This document shows positions 46,758 through 60,382 of a DNA stretch of 64,000 nucleotides, piece by piece. This stretch comes from an uncultured Sutterella sp. Its GTDB lineage: Bacteria > Pseudomonadota > Gammaproteobacteria > Burkholderiales > Burkholderiaceae_F. Position 1 is the stretch's first letter. Each line of letters starts with the position of its first letter. The stretch is taken from positions 1 through 64,000 of the forward strand of contig URFF01000001.1 in the NCBI GenBank assembly GCA_900546995.1. Reading direction: 5' to 3'. A program made the position numbers and the translations under genes. Under the pieces are notes generated by a model. That model did no database searches and was not told the DNA's origin. It saw only the letters and a program-made list of their open reading frames with translations.

Positions 46758-46955
46758 TCTTGAACTATTGAAGATTTTGTTAACCTTTGCCGGTTTGCGA
46801 CCGAAAGCCAAAAAAGCCATAAATTCCGTCGCTTCCATTTCAAAATGTCGTTTTTTAGAGACGAAATAAATCAACTCAAAATAATTCTTGAAAAAATAGT
46901 CTCTAAAACCCTTATTTTTAGTACAAAACCCTAGTTTTCAAGGGCTTGGATGGAG

Positions 46956-47004
46956 TATATTAAGGGTGTTCTTATTCCCTTGTTTTACTTTTAGGAGAAC
47001 ACCC
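46956..47004 (+). promoter_or_regulatory. HU promoter and hairpin abutting the ribosome site
   Basis: TATATT (46956-46961) is a likely -10. Perfect 9-bp arms GGGTGTTCT (46964-46972) and AGAACACCC (46996-47004) enclose 23 nt. The right arm overlaps the end of the TAGGAG ribosome site (46992-46997) and stops one base before ATG 47006. A competing small hairpin AAGGG/CCCTT uses part of the left arm. Confidence 0.5.
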
Positions 47005-47005
47005 A

Positions 47006-47311
47006 ATGAACAAGCAAGACCTCATCGCGATTGTCGCTGAAGAAAACGAACTCTCCAAGGCTCAAGCCGGTCGTGTGATTGACACGGTTTTCGATGCGAT
47101 CGTTAAGTCCGTGGCCAAAGGCGACGGCTTCCAATTGATCGGTTTCGGTTCTTTCAAGGCTGTAACGCGTGACGCTCGCGAAGGCCGCAATCCTTCCACG
47201 GGTGAAACGATCCAAATCCCGTCCACGACGTTGCCGAAGTTTGTCCCTGGCGCTGCTTTCAAGGCGGCCGTCGCAAAGAAAAAATGCGGTAAGGGCTGCA
47301 AAAAGCACTAA
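47006..47311 (+). CDS. HU-family DNA-binding protein with Cys-containing tail
   Basis: 101 residues. Family features: MNKQDLIAIVAEE, GFGSFKAVTRDAREGRNPSTGE arm region and FVPGAAFKAAV. HU bends and compacts DNA as a dimer. The usual protein ends near residue 90; here a basic extension KKKCGKGCKKH adds two Cys and one His. Codon use (AAG, CGT/CGC) indicates high expression. Confidence 0.93.
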   Translation: MNKQDLIAIVAEENELSKAQAGRVIDTVFDAIVKSVAKGDGFQLIGFGSFKAVTRDAREGRNPSTGETIQIPSTTLPKFVPGAAFKAAVAKKKCGKGCKKH

Positions 47312-47331
47312 TTAGGCTTGACGCCGAATGG

Positions 47332-47357
47332 AAAAAGCCGCCGAATGGCGGCTTTTT
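47332..47357. terminator. Bidirectional terminator between HU and proS
   Basis: Eleven-bp stem AAAAAGCCGCC / GGCGGCTTTTT with GAAT loop. A and T runs on both sides serve the two converging genes. Confidence 0.93.
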
Positions 47358-47402
47358 CGTGCATAGATTCGGCAATCAGGACCTATTCCTGATTGCTGTC
47401 AA

Positions 47403-49145
47403 TCATTGGCGTTGTGCTTTTAAGAAGGCAACGGCATCTTCGATCTTGACCATGTGCTTTTCTTTTAAAGCACGACGGCTAACATATTCGACTTCCCCGT
47501 TCTTTAAGCCTCTTTCCCCAACAACAAAGCGATGCGGCACACCGATTAGCTCCCAATCGGCAAACATCACACCGGGACGCATTTCACGGTCATCTAAAAT
47601 GACATCCACACCAGCAGCCAAAAGCTCTTCATAAAGCTGATCGGCGGCTTCGCGCACCATGTCGCTCTTGGAGTAACCCATCGGACAAATGACCACTTCA
47701 AATGGAGCGATGGACTCAGGCCAAATGATGCCTTGTTCATCATGCCCCTGTTCAATGGCGGCTCCCAACAAGCGGGTGACACCGATACCGTAGCAGCCCA
47801 TCTCCAAAACCTGAGGCTTGCCGTTTTCATCCAAATACGTGGCATTCAATGCCTTTGAGTACTTGGTACCAAGATAGAACACATGGCCCACTTCAATACC
47901 GCGTTGCAAACGCAAAATGCCTTTGCCGTCAGGCGAGGCATCACCTTCGACCACATTGCGCAAATCCGCAACCTTGGGTTCTGGAAGATCCCGCCCCCAG
48001 TTGACGCCGGTAATGTGGTAACCCTCTTCGTTGGCTCCACAAATGAAGTCACTCATCTTGGCCGCTGTCAAATCCGCATAGACCACGATGTCGCTATTGA
48101 CACCAACCGGTCCCAAGTAACCGGGTTTGCTACCGAAGGCATGAACAATTTCTTCATCAGTGGCAAAACGGAACCCTTCTTTGAGTTCTTCCAACTTGCC
48201 GGCTTTCACTTCATTGAGCTCGTGATCGGCGCGAAGCAAAATCATGACGATTTGAGGTTCAATGGGTTCCCCCTTTTCATTGACGCGGTCAGCGGCAAGC
48301 ACCACGGACTTCATCGAAGAGGTCAACTCTCGCCCTAAATATTCGACCACGGCTTCGCACTTTTCTTTCCCCGGTGTGGGTACCTTTTGCATGGTTTCTG
48401 TTGCAGGCGCACGCGTTTCGATTAATGCCGGAGCTGGAGCCAACTCAATATTGGCCGCGTAGTCGCTCGTCGGGCAATAGGCGATCAAGTCTTCACCCGT
48501 ATCCGCGATCACTTGGAATTCGTGAGAGCGATCTCCGCCAATGGAACCGGTGTCAGCGGCGACGGCTCGGAAATTCAACCCCAGGCGTTTGAAAATCGCT
48601 TGATAGGCGTTAAACATCTTGTCATAGGAGACAAGCGCGCCTGCCTGATCACGGTCAAACGAATAGCCGTCTTTCATCGTGAACTCACGACCGCGCATCA
48701 CACCAAAGCGAGGACGACGTTCGTCACGGAACTTCGTCTGAATTTGATAAAAGTTAACAGGCAATTGACGCCAAGAACGAATCTCTTGACGGGCAAAATC
48801 CGTGATCACTTCCTCTGAAGTCGGCTGAATCACGAAATCACGCTCGTGGCGATCCTTGAATCGGAGCAGTTCAGGGCCGTATTTTTCCCAACGGCCAGAT
48901 TCTTGCCACAACTCAGCCGGCTGAACCATCGGCAGCAACAGTTCAATCGCGCCAGCACGGTTCATTTCTTCACGAATAATCGTTTCAATTTTGCGGATGG
49001 AGCGCAAGCCCATCGGCATGTAGGTATAGACACCGGCGGCTAATCGTTTAATCATGCCGGCACGAATCATAAGCTGCTGGCTGACGATATCAGCATCAGC
49101 AGGCGCTTCTTTCAACGTAGAAATAAAAAAGGAACGAGCTCGCAT
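47403..49145 (-). CDS. proS: Prolyl-tRNA synthetase
   Basis: 580 residues, bacterial type with an editing insertion domain (about 230-400). Class II motifs: [10 protein letters not shown] with [38 protein letters not shown], and [19 protein letters not shown]. The anticodon-binding domain is at the end. ATG 49145 (MRARSFFIS) fits the family; the upstream frame overlaps the divergent rppH. Confidence 0.96.
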   Translation of the reverse strand: MRARSFFISTLKEAPADADIVSQQLMIRAGMIKRLAAGVYTYMPMGLRSIRKIETIIREEMNRAGAIELLLPMVQPAELWQESGRWEKYGPELLRFKDRHERDFVIQPTSEEVITDFARQEIRSWRQLPVNFYQIQTKFRDERRPRFGVMRGREFTMKDGYSFDRDQAGALVSYDKMFNAYQAIFKRLGLNFRAVAADTGSIGGDRSHEFQVIADTGEDLIAYCPTSDYAANIELAPAPALIETRAPATETMQKVPTPGKEKCEAVVEYLGRELTSSMKSVVLAADRVNEKGEPIEPQIVMILLRADHELNEVKAGKLEELKEGFRFATDEEIVHAFGSKPGYLGPVGVNSDIVVYADLTAAKMSDFICGANEEGYHITGVNWGRDLPEPKVADLRNVVEGDASPDGKGILRLQRGIEVGHVFYLGTKYSKALNATYLDENGKPQVLEMGCYGIGVTRLLGAAIEQGHDEQGIIWPESIAPFEVVICPMGYSKSDMVREAADQLYEELLAAGVDVILDDREMRPGVMFADWELIGVPHRFVVGERGLKNGEVEYVSRRALKEKHMVKIEDAVAFLKAQRQ

Positions 49146-49245
49146 TGTTTTCTCGCAGATTACGGTACAATTTTTGCATTGTGCACTTTCTACCGACGCA
49201 ACGGTAGAGGTGAAAGAAGAGATTTTAAAGATTTTGAGGCCTTTC

Positions 49246-49767
49246 ATGTTGGATCGTGACGGATACCGTCCCAACGTTGGGATTATTTTGGCCAATCAAG
49301 ACAATAAAGTATTCTGGGCAAAACGTATTCACAAGCCGGCCTGGCAGTTTCCACAAGGCGGCGTTGACGAGGGAGAAGACCTGGAAACGGCGCTGATGCG
49401 CGAGCTTTATGAAGAGATTGGCTTAAAACGTGAAGATGTGAGCATTATTGCGCACACGAACCGTTGGCTTTATTACGATGTGCCTGAACCGTTTCGTCGT
49501 GCGGACCGCTCTGTCTATCGCGGTCAAAAGCAAGTCTGGTTCTTGTTGCGGCTTTTATGCTCAGACGACAAAATTAACCTTAACGCATTTGGTCAACCGG
49601 AATTTGATGACTGGCGCTGGAACGACTACTGGGTTCCATTGCGCGATGTTATCGATTTTAAGCACGATGTGTACCGTCAGGCTCTGTCGGACCTGGCACC
49701 GTACCTTTTCGGTGAAAATGACCGCCGTTCTAAACCGAGCCCCGGGTGGCTGCTTTACGGTTTTTAG
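49246..49767 (+). CDS. rppH: RNA pyrophosphohydrolase RppH
   Basis: 173 residues. Begins [15 protein letters not shown]; complete Nudix box [23 protein letters not shown] in the form GX5EX7REUXEEXGU. It removes pyrophosphate from mRNA 5' ends. GAGG precedes ATG 49246. Divergent from proS, and nine bp from the FrmR-like gene. Confidence 0.95.
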   Translation: MLDRDGYRPNVGIILANQDNKVFWAKRIHKPAWQFPQGGVDEGEDLETALMRELYEEIGLKREDVSIIAHTNRWLYYDVPEPFRRADRSVYRGQKQVWFLLRLLCSDDKINLNAFGQPEFDDWRWNDYWVPLRDVIDFKHDVYRQALSDLAPYLFGENDRRSKPSPGWLLYGF

Positions 49768-49775
49768 GAGTACCT

Positions 49776-50051
49776 ATGGCTGAAACAAAAGACAAGCGAC
49801 AGTTGCGCAATCGGCTGCACCGCATCCAAGGACAAGTCGCCGCATTGGAAAACATGATCATGGACGACAAACCTTGTCGGGACGTCCTTATTCAAATCAA
49901 TGCCGCGCAAAGCGCTTTGCATAAACTCGGTCAGGCGCTGCTCACTGAGCATATTGAGCAAAGTCTTGCCAAAGGCGTCAAAAAATCCGAAGTCAAGGAT
50001 GCGATTGAACGCTTTGAAAAAGAACTTGAACTCTTTTCCCGCATAAACTAA
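49776..50051 (+). CDS. CsoR/RcnR/FrmR-family transcriptional repressor
   Basis: 91 residues, all-helical DUF156 fold. Cys34 and His59 match the positions of Cys35 and His60 used by FrmR and RcnR. The N-terminus RLHRIQGQVAALENMI is the DNA-contact helix. It senses either a metal or formaldehyde in known members. TAGGAG lies before ATG 49776. No efflux or formaldehyde dehydrogenase gene is adjacent, so its target is unclear. Confidence 0.88.
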   Translation: MAETKDKRQLRNRLHRIQGQVAALENMIMDDKPCRDVLIQINAAQSALHKLGQALLTEHIEQSLAKGVKKSEVKDAIERFEKELELFSRIN

Positions 50052-50117
50052 ACGCTTGGGCTTTGCCGCAGGTGACCCTGTCACGGCAATCTCCGGCAAA
50101 GCCCGCCGGAGATTGTT

Positions 50118-51398
50118 ATGTCTGCAATTGAATCTTATCTTCCCGAAATGCTTGCAACGCGCAGGCGACTTCATCAATATCCCGAGATCGGCTGGTCAGA
50201 ATTTCGCACGACAGAACGCATTGTCAAAACTGTGCGTTCATTAGGCTTTAAAACCGTTTTGGGCCGAGCACTTTTCAACCTGGATTACACGCTGGGACGA
50301 AACGAGGAAAGCATTCGCAATGCGGCGAATCAAGCGCTTCGCGATGGGATGGATCCAGATATCATGAACGAGTTGGAAGGCTACACAGGATGCATGGCCA
50401 TTTTTGATACAGGGCGAGAAGGACCGGTGACCGCTTTGCGCTTTGATATTGACTGTGTCGCTGTCGAGGAAGACAAAACCGATGCCAATGAGGCATGGAA
50501 AGAGGGGTTCTCATCTCGAGTTAACGGACTCATGCATGCTTGCGGACACGACGCTCATACCGCTGTCGGATTGGGTGTCGCCCATTGGATCCATGACCAT
50601 GCCAATCAACTCAAGGGAAAATTCAAATTGATTTTCCAACCGGCGGAAGAGGGTACAAAAGGCGCCGCAGGCATTGCCTTTTCACATAATCTCGATGATG
50701 TTGACTACATAATCGGCGCGCACATTGGCGTGAAAGCCCGCTTGCATGAGGTGGGCATCATTCGTAACGGTTTTCTCTCCACCACAAAATATAACGTCCG
50801 CTTCAAAGGTGTTGCCGCTCATTCTGGTTCTTGCGCGCAATTGGGACGTAATGCTTTGATGGCAGCCTGCAATGCCGCCGTGCAACTGATGGGCATTCCC
50901 CGTCACGGTCAAGGCAATACCAACGTCAATGTGGGCATTGTCAATGCCGGCGAAGGACGTAACATTGTTGCTGCACACGCCGACATGGAAATGGAAGTTC
51001 GAGGAGAAAACGCCGACATCAACCGCTTCATGGAAGAAACCGCGAAGCGCATGATTGCTGGCTGCGCCACAAGTTACGGTGTTGAACACGAAATCGAAAT
51101 TGCCGGCATGGCTACATCGGTAACCAGTGACACTTGGTTAAGCGATTGTGTTGAAGAGGCTGCTAAAAACACTCAAGGAGTCAATCGGGTCTTTAACATC
51201 GAAGCGTGCCCTGGTAGCGAAGATTGCTCTTTGTTAATGAGCGCTGTTCAAAAGCACGGCGGTCAAGCAGCCTTTTTCTTTTACGGCTGCAACCATCCCG
51301 GTCATCATCTAAAGACTTTCCAAATCCAAGATACGGAAAGTATGCCTGTTGGTTTCTCCGTGTTTGTCAAAGTACTTGAAAAACTCAATACCATTTAG
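50118..51398 (+). CDS. M20-family amidohydrolase, AbgA-like (copy 3)
   Basis: 426 residues. MHACGHDAHTAVG and FQPAEEGTKGAAG metal blocks, and the same GFKTVLGRALFN insertion as the copy at 11236-12519, to which it is clearly paralogous along its length. It lies 66 bp after the FrmR-like repressor. Codon use is less biased than in copy 2, suggesting lower expression. Substrate not known. A 12-bp stem terminator follows. Confidence 0.87.
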   Translation: MSAIESYLPEMLATRRRLHQYPEIGWSEFRTTERIVKTVRSLGFKTVLGRALFNLDYTLGRNEESIRNAANQALRDGMDPDIMNELEGYTGCMAIFDTGREGPVTALRFDIDCVAVEEDKTDANEAWKEGFSSRVNGLMHACGHDAHTAVGLGVAHWIHDHANQLKGKFKLIFQPAEEGTKGAAGIAFSHNLDDVDYIIGAHIGVKARLHEVGIIRNGFLSTTKYNVRFKGVAAHSGSCAQLGRNALMAACNAAVQLMGIPRHGQGNTNVNVGIVNAGEGRNIVAAHADMEMEVRGENADINRFMEETAKRMIAGCATSYGVEHEIEIAGMATSVTSDTWLSDCVEEAAKNTQGVNRVFNIEACPGSEDCSLLMSAVQKHGGQAAFFFYGCNHPGHHLKTFQIQDTESMPVGFSVFVKVLEKLNTI

Positions 51399-51403
51399 TC
51401 ATC

Positions 51404-51433
51404 TCTCGTCCGAATGATTTTATTCGGACGAGA
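51404..51433 (+). terminator. Terminator-like hairpin after abgA-like copy 3
   Basis: Perfect 12-bp stem TCTCGTCCGAAT / ATTCGGACGAGA (51404-51415 and 51422-51433). No clean T run, so efficiency is uncertain. Confidence 0.6.
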
Positions 51434-51465
51434 AACAATCCATATTTTTAGAACATGTCGTCAGA

Positions 51466-51498
51466 CCCCTGGCCTTAGCCAGGGGAGGATGCCAACAT
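51466..51498. other. GC-rich hairpin resembling an IS200/IS605 right end
   Basis: Perfect stem CCCCTGGC / GCCAGGGG with CTTA loop (51466-51485), followed by AGGATGCCAAC. This hairpin plus GGATG(T/C)CAA pattern recalls right ends and guide-RNA 3' hairpins of IS200/IS605-type elements. No TnpA or TnpB gene is in the window, so it would be a solo relic. Confidence 0.3.
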
Positions 51499-51756
51499 GC
51501 GGATGTGGGGTTTTATCATCAAGCAATCTATTAAAAGCAAAATACGCGCTAAAGCTTGATTGACCTCCGCGTTTCCTAGATCCAAAACATTAATCGATCA
51601 TTTTTTCAAAATCGATCCCTTTTGAAACGTGCCAATTTTACAAAACGAATCGTTTTTGCATTAGAAATAAAATACAAAAATAATTTTTTATTTATTAAAT
51701 ATTATTTATTTTCATATAGTTAATTATTCAAAAATAATATCTAATGAAAAACCCTA
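51499..51756. other. AT-rich region upstream of leuA
   Basis: Very AT-rich (long A/T tracts at 51660-51745), with no credible gene. Likely a curved upstream promoter region, possibly a site for Lrp- or LeuO-type regulators, which I cannot identify. Confidence 0.5.
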
Positions 51757-51785
51757 TTGACAGCAAAAAAGCTTCGTTTTAGATT
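51757..51785 (+). promoter_or_regulatory. leuABCD promoter
   Basis: Consensus -35 TTGACA (51757-51762), 17-bp spacer, and -10 TAGATT (51780-51785), about 37 bp before the leuA start. Confidence 0.75.
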
Positions 51786-51821
51786 TTCAAAAATCAGCAT
51801 TTAGATTATTGGAGATCGAGC

Positions 51822-54519
<2,698 letters not shown>

Positions 54520-54530
54520 GGGGAAACATC

Positions 54531-55931
54531 ATGGGAAAGACGCTTTACGAAAAGGTCTATGACGCGCATGTGGTCTTTGAGAAACCCGGAGAATTGCCGC
54601 TACTTTATGTCGACCGCCATTTGGTCCACGAAGTCACAAGCCCGCAGGCGTTTGCCGGCTTGCGGGAAGCGCATCGTAAGCTTCGCCACCCGGAATTGAT
54701 CATGGCGACCATGGACCATGACATTTCCACACAAAAAGCCACGATCGACGCCTGTAGCCCCATTGCCAAGATTCAGGTGACGACTCTCATGAAAAATTGT
54801 GAGGAATTCGGTGTTGAACTTTACGGCTTAGGACACCCCAACCAAGGAATTGTGCACATCATTGGTCCGCAAACCGGCTTCACGTTACCTGGTACTACAC
54901 TCGTTTGCGGTGACTCGCACACCGCCACACACGGTGCGTTCGGAGCTTTGGCTTTCGGCATCGGCACAAGCGAAGTCGAGCACGTCATGGCCACGCAAAC
55001 CATTAAGCAAGGGCGGCTCAAAACCATGCGTGTTCTTTGCAAAGGGAAACTCCCCAAAGGCGTTTTCGCAAAAGATCTAATTTTGGAAATTGCCCGTAAG
55101 CTAACGACCGGCGGTGCAACCGGTTACGCCATGGAATTCGCTGGCGACGGCGTCACCTCGCTTTCCATGGAAGCGCGCATGACGTTATCCAACATGGCTA
55201 TCGAAGTGGGTGCCAAAGCCGGAATGATTGCCCCTGATGAAACCACTTTTGCCTACCTTAAAGGCCGTCAGTTCGCCCCCAAAGGCAAAGACTGGGATGA
55301 AGCGGTTGCTTACTGGAAGACGTTGCGTAGCGATGAAGATGCCGTTTTCGACAAAGAAATTGAAATTGACTCCGGTCATTTAGTCCCCGTGGTCACTTGG
55401 GGAACCAATCCCGGACAGGGTTGTCGTATCACCGATCCGATTCCCCGCCCCGAAGATTGCAAAAATGCCAATGAAGCTGACGCTATTCGAGCCGCTTTGG
55501 ACTATGAAGGACTCACGGGTGGTCAGTCCATGCTGGGCGTCAAGATTGACTATGTCTTTATCGGCTCATGCACTAACGGACGCATTGAGGACTTCCGCGA
55601 AGCCGCTCAGATTCTTAAAGGCCGACATGTTGCCGCTGGCGTCACTGCTTTAGCGGTTCCGGGATCCATGGGTGTTAAAGCGCAAGCCGAAGCCGAGGGG
55701 CTTGATCAAATCTTCAAAGAAGCGGGTTTCCAATGGCGTCTACCCGGTTGCTCCATGTGCCTCGGTATGAACGATGACTTGGCTCCGAGCGGCGCTCGCG
55801 TTGCCTCCACGTCAAATCGCAACTTCATCGGTCGTCAAGGACGGGGCTCACGCACTCACTTGATGAGCCCTGCCATGGCAGCGGCGGCTGCAATCGCCGG
55901 CGAAATTGTTGATGTCCGCGAGTGGATTTAA
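54531..55931 (+). CDS. leuC: 3-isopropylmalate dehydratase large subunit
   Basis: 466 residues. Iron-sulfur cluster cysteines in [14 protein letters not shown] and [37 protein letters not shown] is the aconitase signature. With LeuD it isomerises 2- to 3-isopropylmalate. The length is the Escherichia-type large subunit. Confidence 0.97.
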   Translation: MGKTLYEKVYDAHVVFEKPGELPLLYVDRHLVHEVTSPQAFAGLREAHRKLRHPELIMATMDHDISTQKATIDACSPIAKIQVTTLMKNCEEFGVELYGLGHPNQGIVHIIGPQTGFTLPGTTLVCGDSHTATHGAFGALAFGIGTSEVEHVMATQTIKQGRLKTMRVLCKGKLPKGVFAKDLILEIARKLTTGGATGYAMEFAGDGVTSLSMEARMTLSNMAIEVGAKAGMIAPDETTFAYLKGRQFAPKGKDWDEAVAYWKTLRSDEDAVFDKEIEIDSGHLVPVVTWGTNPGQGCRITDPIPRPEDCKNANEADAIRAALDYEGLTGGQSMLGVKIDYVFIGSCTNGRIEDFREAAQILKGRHVAAGVTALAVPGSMGVKAQAEAEGLDQIFKEAGFQWRLPGCSMCLGMNDDLAPSGARVASTSNRNFIGRQGRGSRTHLMSPAMAAAAAIAGEIVDVREWI

Positions 55932-55949
55932 AAACAAGGAGTGGAACAA

Positions 55950-56561
55950 ATGCAAAAATTTACCAAAATGACTGCGGTGGCCGCTCCGATGGAAGCCTCC
56001 AACATTGATACGGACCAAATCATTCCGAAGCAATTTTTGTTGGCTGTTGACCGCAAAGGGTTTGGGAAACATCTCTTTCACGGCTGGCGTTATCTCGATG
56101 CGGCGGAGACGTTGCCTAATCCAGACTTTGTGCTGAATAAACCTTGTTACCAAGAAGCGAAGTTTATTGTCGCTCGTGATAATTTCGGCAATGGCTCAAG
56201 CCGCGAACACGCTCCTTGGGCACTACTGGATTTCGGCATCCGAGCCATCATTGCCAGTTCTTTCGCTGATATTTTCTCCAATAACGCTTTAGGTAACGGG
56301 CTTTTATTAGTTAAGCTCACGCCAGAGGAAGTGGAAGAAATTCATCAAGCTTTAAATCAAAAGCCTGGTATGGAAATCACGATCGATCTGGAAGAAAACA
56401 CCGTCACGGTGGATTCAAAACAGTACACCTTCACCGTGGATCCCTTCCGCCGGGAATGCATCCTAAACGGCTTGGATACGATTGCTTTGACACTCGCTCA
56501 TGAAGCTGATATTCAAGCTTATGAAGCAACCATTCCAGCCTGGCGCAAATTGACCCGTTAA
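55950..56561 (+). CDS. leuD: 3-isopropylmalate dehydratase small subunit
   Basis: 203 residues. NIDTDQIIPKQFL, the GNGSSREHAPWAL loop and ASSFADIF are the swivelling-domain signatures. ATG 55950 is nine bases from AAGGAG; the GTG at 55941 directly abuts it. Last gene of leuABCD, followed by a terminator. Confidence 0.96.
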   Translation: MQKFTKMTAVAAPMEASNIDTDQIIPKQFLLAVDRKGFGKHLFHGWRYLDAAETLPNPDFVLNKPCYQEAKFIVARDNFGNGSSREHAPWALLDFGIRAIIASSFADIFSNNALGNGLLLVKLTPEEVEEIHQALNQKPGMEITIDLEENTVTVDSKQYTFTVDPFRRECILNGLDTIALTLAHEADIQAYEATIPAWRKLTR

Positions 56562-56576
56562 GTGTCCTCCACTAAC

Positions 56577-56604
56577 GAAATCGGCCGCATTTGCGGCCGA
56601 TTTC
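56577..56604. terminator. Terminator between leuD and pepF
   Basis: Twelve-bp perfect stem GAAATCGGCCGC / GCGGCCGATTTC with ATTT loop, between converging genes. Confidence 0.8.
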
Positions 56605-56627
56605 TAATCGCTTTAAAACCTACGTTA

Positions 56628-58433
56628 TTAAGCCTTGGCTTTCATCTTGGCAGTGAGTTCCTTGAATTCCTTGATGTAGCTGCAGGCCTGATCAATGCAC
56701 TGGTTCCAGAATTCCGGCGTTGTGGCATCCATACCCATGTGCTTTTGGATTAAACCGTCTACCGTCATACGACCGGTATCACGCAAGAATTCACGATAAA
56801 AGCGCGGGAAATCCTCACCCCGCTTTTGTTGTTCGCGGCACAAGCCTTGAGACATCAAATAACCCACCATGTAGGCGTAGTTATAGATGTATTGGTCGGT
56901 CATATAGAAATGAAGCTTGTAGCCCCACAAGTAGGGATCACAATCTTCAATCGCATCGCCCATGTATTCGTGCCAGACGTCTTGCATCATCTGTTCGGCT
57001 TCGGCGGTCTTCACCAACCCTTCCTGACGGCGAGCGATAAAGCGCTTTTCGAAATCCATGCGAACGGGTAACTGCAGGCAGAAGTTTGCGCAACTTACCA
57101 ACTCTTGCCACAAGATGGCTAAGCGTTCTTCATCGCTTTGGCTGTGAGCGGCACAATAACGGCGCAAGTTTGCTTCATTGAAAGTACTTGCCACCTCGGT
57201 AAGCGTCATCGGGAATTCCGTGAGGTTTGTCGGCATATCACGCATCACCCAATAGTGGAAAGCGTGACCCAATTCGTGCGACTGCTGAATCACTGAAGCG
57301 AAACTACCTTGATAAGTCGTAAAGACACGCGTTTGTTTAAAGCGGTTAAAGCGAGAGTAGAAGGCACCACCGCCCTTATTGGCATCCACACGAGCATCCA
57401 ACCAGTGATTTTGAAGCATCATGTCAATGAAGGCCGGAATGTCGGGATTGACTTCAACCAAGGCGGCCTTGATCGTCTTGATTGCTTCATCATACGGGAT
57501 ATAGGCAGACTTGCCTTCGCTCTTAACGGGGATCGGCGCGAAGAAGTCGCAAGCCTTCATCACATCGCGTCCAAAGAACGGTGCTCTGACACGAATCGCT
57601 TCACGAATTGCGTCAATGCGGTTATGGATGCACTCGATAGCTGCATCCAACGCTTCACGACTCATGCGGTTTTGTTCAAGACTCGGCTTCATCCAGTCGG
57701 TCACACCGGCTTCTTTAAATTGCACCTTACGGAAGCCATGCAACAAATTCAAAACATCAACATAGTCGTCAGCGTGTTGCTTGTACCATTCGTTAACCGC
57801 TTCTTGAGCAGTTTCGCGAAGCACAGGATCGGTTGCTCCTTTTAGCACACCCACACATTGCGAGTAGGTCAACGTCACCTCTTCACCAGCGGAATTCTTT
57901 GCCTTAACAGCCAAGCGCTTATTTAGGCGCTTATAAACCGCATCCAACGGATAGAATGAGGCACCGGCAAATTCATTGATTAACCGACTTTGTTCTGCCG
58001 TTAAGCCACTCTTCCAAGAGTTTTTCTTCTCGATGGTATTGAAGCGCCAGTGGGCCACGACCTTATTTTCCCAACGGGGATCGTCTTCGGCCAATGTGCC
58101 TAACATCTTAAAAAGCGGCTGACCGATGGCGTCAAGCTGTGCGGCAATCATTTGCGTTTGACCAAAAGCGCTTGAGGCATTGGTATCGGTCACATCAATA
58201 GCAGAAGCGCAGTAGGCAAACGAGATTAACGAACTGATGCCCACAAATGCATCTTCATAAACGGGCATCCATTGAACCACTTCCTCGAAACTTAACTCAT
58301 GGTCAAGGTGTTCAGAGAGCGTTTTCATCAAGTCTTGAACGTGAGCAAGCTCTTTGGTATAACGTTCGTCCGTCACACTCCCGTAGGCGTCTTCTAACGT
58401 CCAACGGGGCAATTGATCACCGGTCTGAGCCAT
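56628..58433 (-). CDS. pepF: M3-family oligoendopeptidase F
   Basis: 601 residues. Zinc motif HELGH at 386-390 and the third-ligand region LTEVASTFNE at about 411-420. N-terminal helical domain typical of PepF. A cytoplasmic metallopeptidase that cuts oligopeptides, in line with the peptide-based catabolism suggested by the C69 and M20 genes. Single gene, ends near the shared terminator. Confidence 0.93.
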   Translation of the reverse strand: MAQTGDQLPRWTLEDAYGSVTDERYTKELAHVQDLMKTLSEHLDHELSFEEVVQWMPVYEDAFVGISSLISFAYCASAIDVTDTNASSAFGQTQMIAAQLDAIGQPLFKMLGTLAEDDPRWENKVVAHWRFNTIEKKNSWKSGLTAEQSRLINEFAGASFYPLDAVYKRLNKRLAVKAKNSAGEEVTLTYSQCVGVLKGATDPVLRETAQEAVNEWYKQHADDYVDVLNLLHGFRKVQFKEAGVTDWMKPSLEQNRMSREALDAAIECIHNRIDAIREAIRVRAPFFGRDVMKACDFFAPIPVKSEGKSAYIPYDEAIKTIKAALVEVNPDIPAFIDMMLQNHWLDARVDANKGGGAFYSRFNRFKQTRVFTTYQGSFASVIQQSHELGHAFHYWVMRDMPTNLTEFPMTLTEVASTFNEANLRRYCAAHSQSDEERLAILWQELVSCANFCLQLPVRMDFEKRFIARRQEGLVKTAEAEQMMQDVWHEYMGDAIEDCDPYLWGYKLHFYMTDQYIYNYAYMVGYLMSQGLCREQQKRGEDFPRFYREFLRDTGRMTVDGLIQKHMGMDATTPEFWNQCIDQACSYIKEFKELTAKMKAKA

Positions 58434-58640
58434 GGCGAATCTCCTCAGTTAGTAAAACAACAAACGAGAAAAATTCTACTCTCGACTTAGGCTGAAATGC
58501 TTAAGGATTTCCCCAAGATTTTGCGGAATGCAACAATGCTCACTTCGAACGAATTCTCAGTCGCATCTACAATCTCATGAGCCTTTCGACAATACATTCG
58601 TAGCAACAATATCGTTCGCTTCGTTAAAAAAACATTTTGG
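58434..58640. other. Intergenic sequence upstream of pepF
   Basis: No gene or clear structure found; it presumably holds the pepF promoter. Confidence 0.4.
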
Positions 58641-59024
58641 TTAATTTGCAAACACTAACCAATCTAGAAGACTGAGACACCGTATCCCTGAATATTGCTG
58701 ACCGACAAACAATGGATCCAAAGTCAAAATATACTTCGGATAATGATCGGCGATACTCTTCAATGAGTTTAGTTCTCTTTGAAGCGTTTGATCATCCGAA
58801 AGACACGCAGCAACTTGAAAGTAGACATAGTCATTGCCATTAGCAGCGACAAAATCAACCTCTCCAACCCTATCAGTACCGACAAAAACAGCCTGATAAC
58901 GCCGTTTCAGTTCTAGGTAGACGATATTTTCGATAACATGACCTAAATCCGGACTTGTACTGCTGATTAAAAATTGTCGAAACGTCGGATCAACTAGATA
59001 GTATTTTTCATTTTGGATGTAATG
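58641..59024 (-). pseudogene. C-terminal relic of an AAA_14/DUF4143 ATPase
   Basis: Translation of the minus strand from 59024 to the stop at 58641 gives 127 residues with the C-terminal signatures of DUF4143 ATPases: KYYLVDPTFRQFL, DLGHVIENIVYLELKRR, EVDFVAANGNDYVYFQVA and a final PKYILTLD. The codon just before is a stop (TAG) and there is no start codon, so the ATPase domain (about two thirds of a usual 380-400-residue protein) is missing. It is a truncated remnant of an accessory gene. Confidence 0.85.
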
Positions 59025-59048
59025 CTAAAAAACAAAGATCCAAAAAAA

Positions 59049-59079
59049 TTGACACCCTTCTGATTAAAAAGAGTGTCAA
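59049..59079 (-). terminator. Terminator of obgE
   Basis: Hairpin TTGACACTCTT / AAGGGTGTCAA (minus strand, one G-T pair), then TTTTTTT. Confidence 0.85.
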
Positions 59080-59104
59080 CTTTTGGAACAACAACGTTAA
59101 AAAA

Positions 59105-60337
<1,233 letters not shown>

Positions 60338-60382
60338 TTATTTTGAGGTGCTAAATATACACCTCGAACCTGACCTACAAAA

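Noticed and set aside
51489..51563. Leucine-rich short frame (24 codons, five Leu) as a leu leader peptide
   Set aside because: The leuA promoter lies downstream of it, and no terminator/antiterminator pair follows before leuA. The leucine content may be chance.
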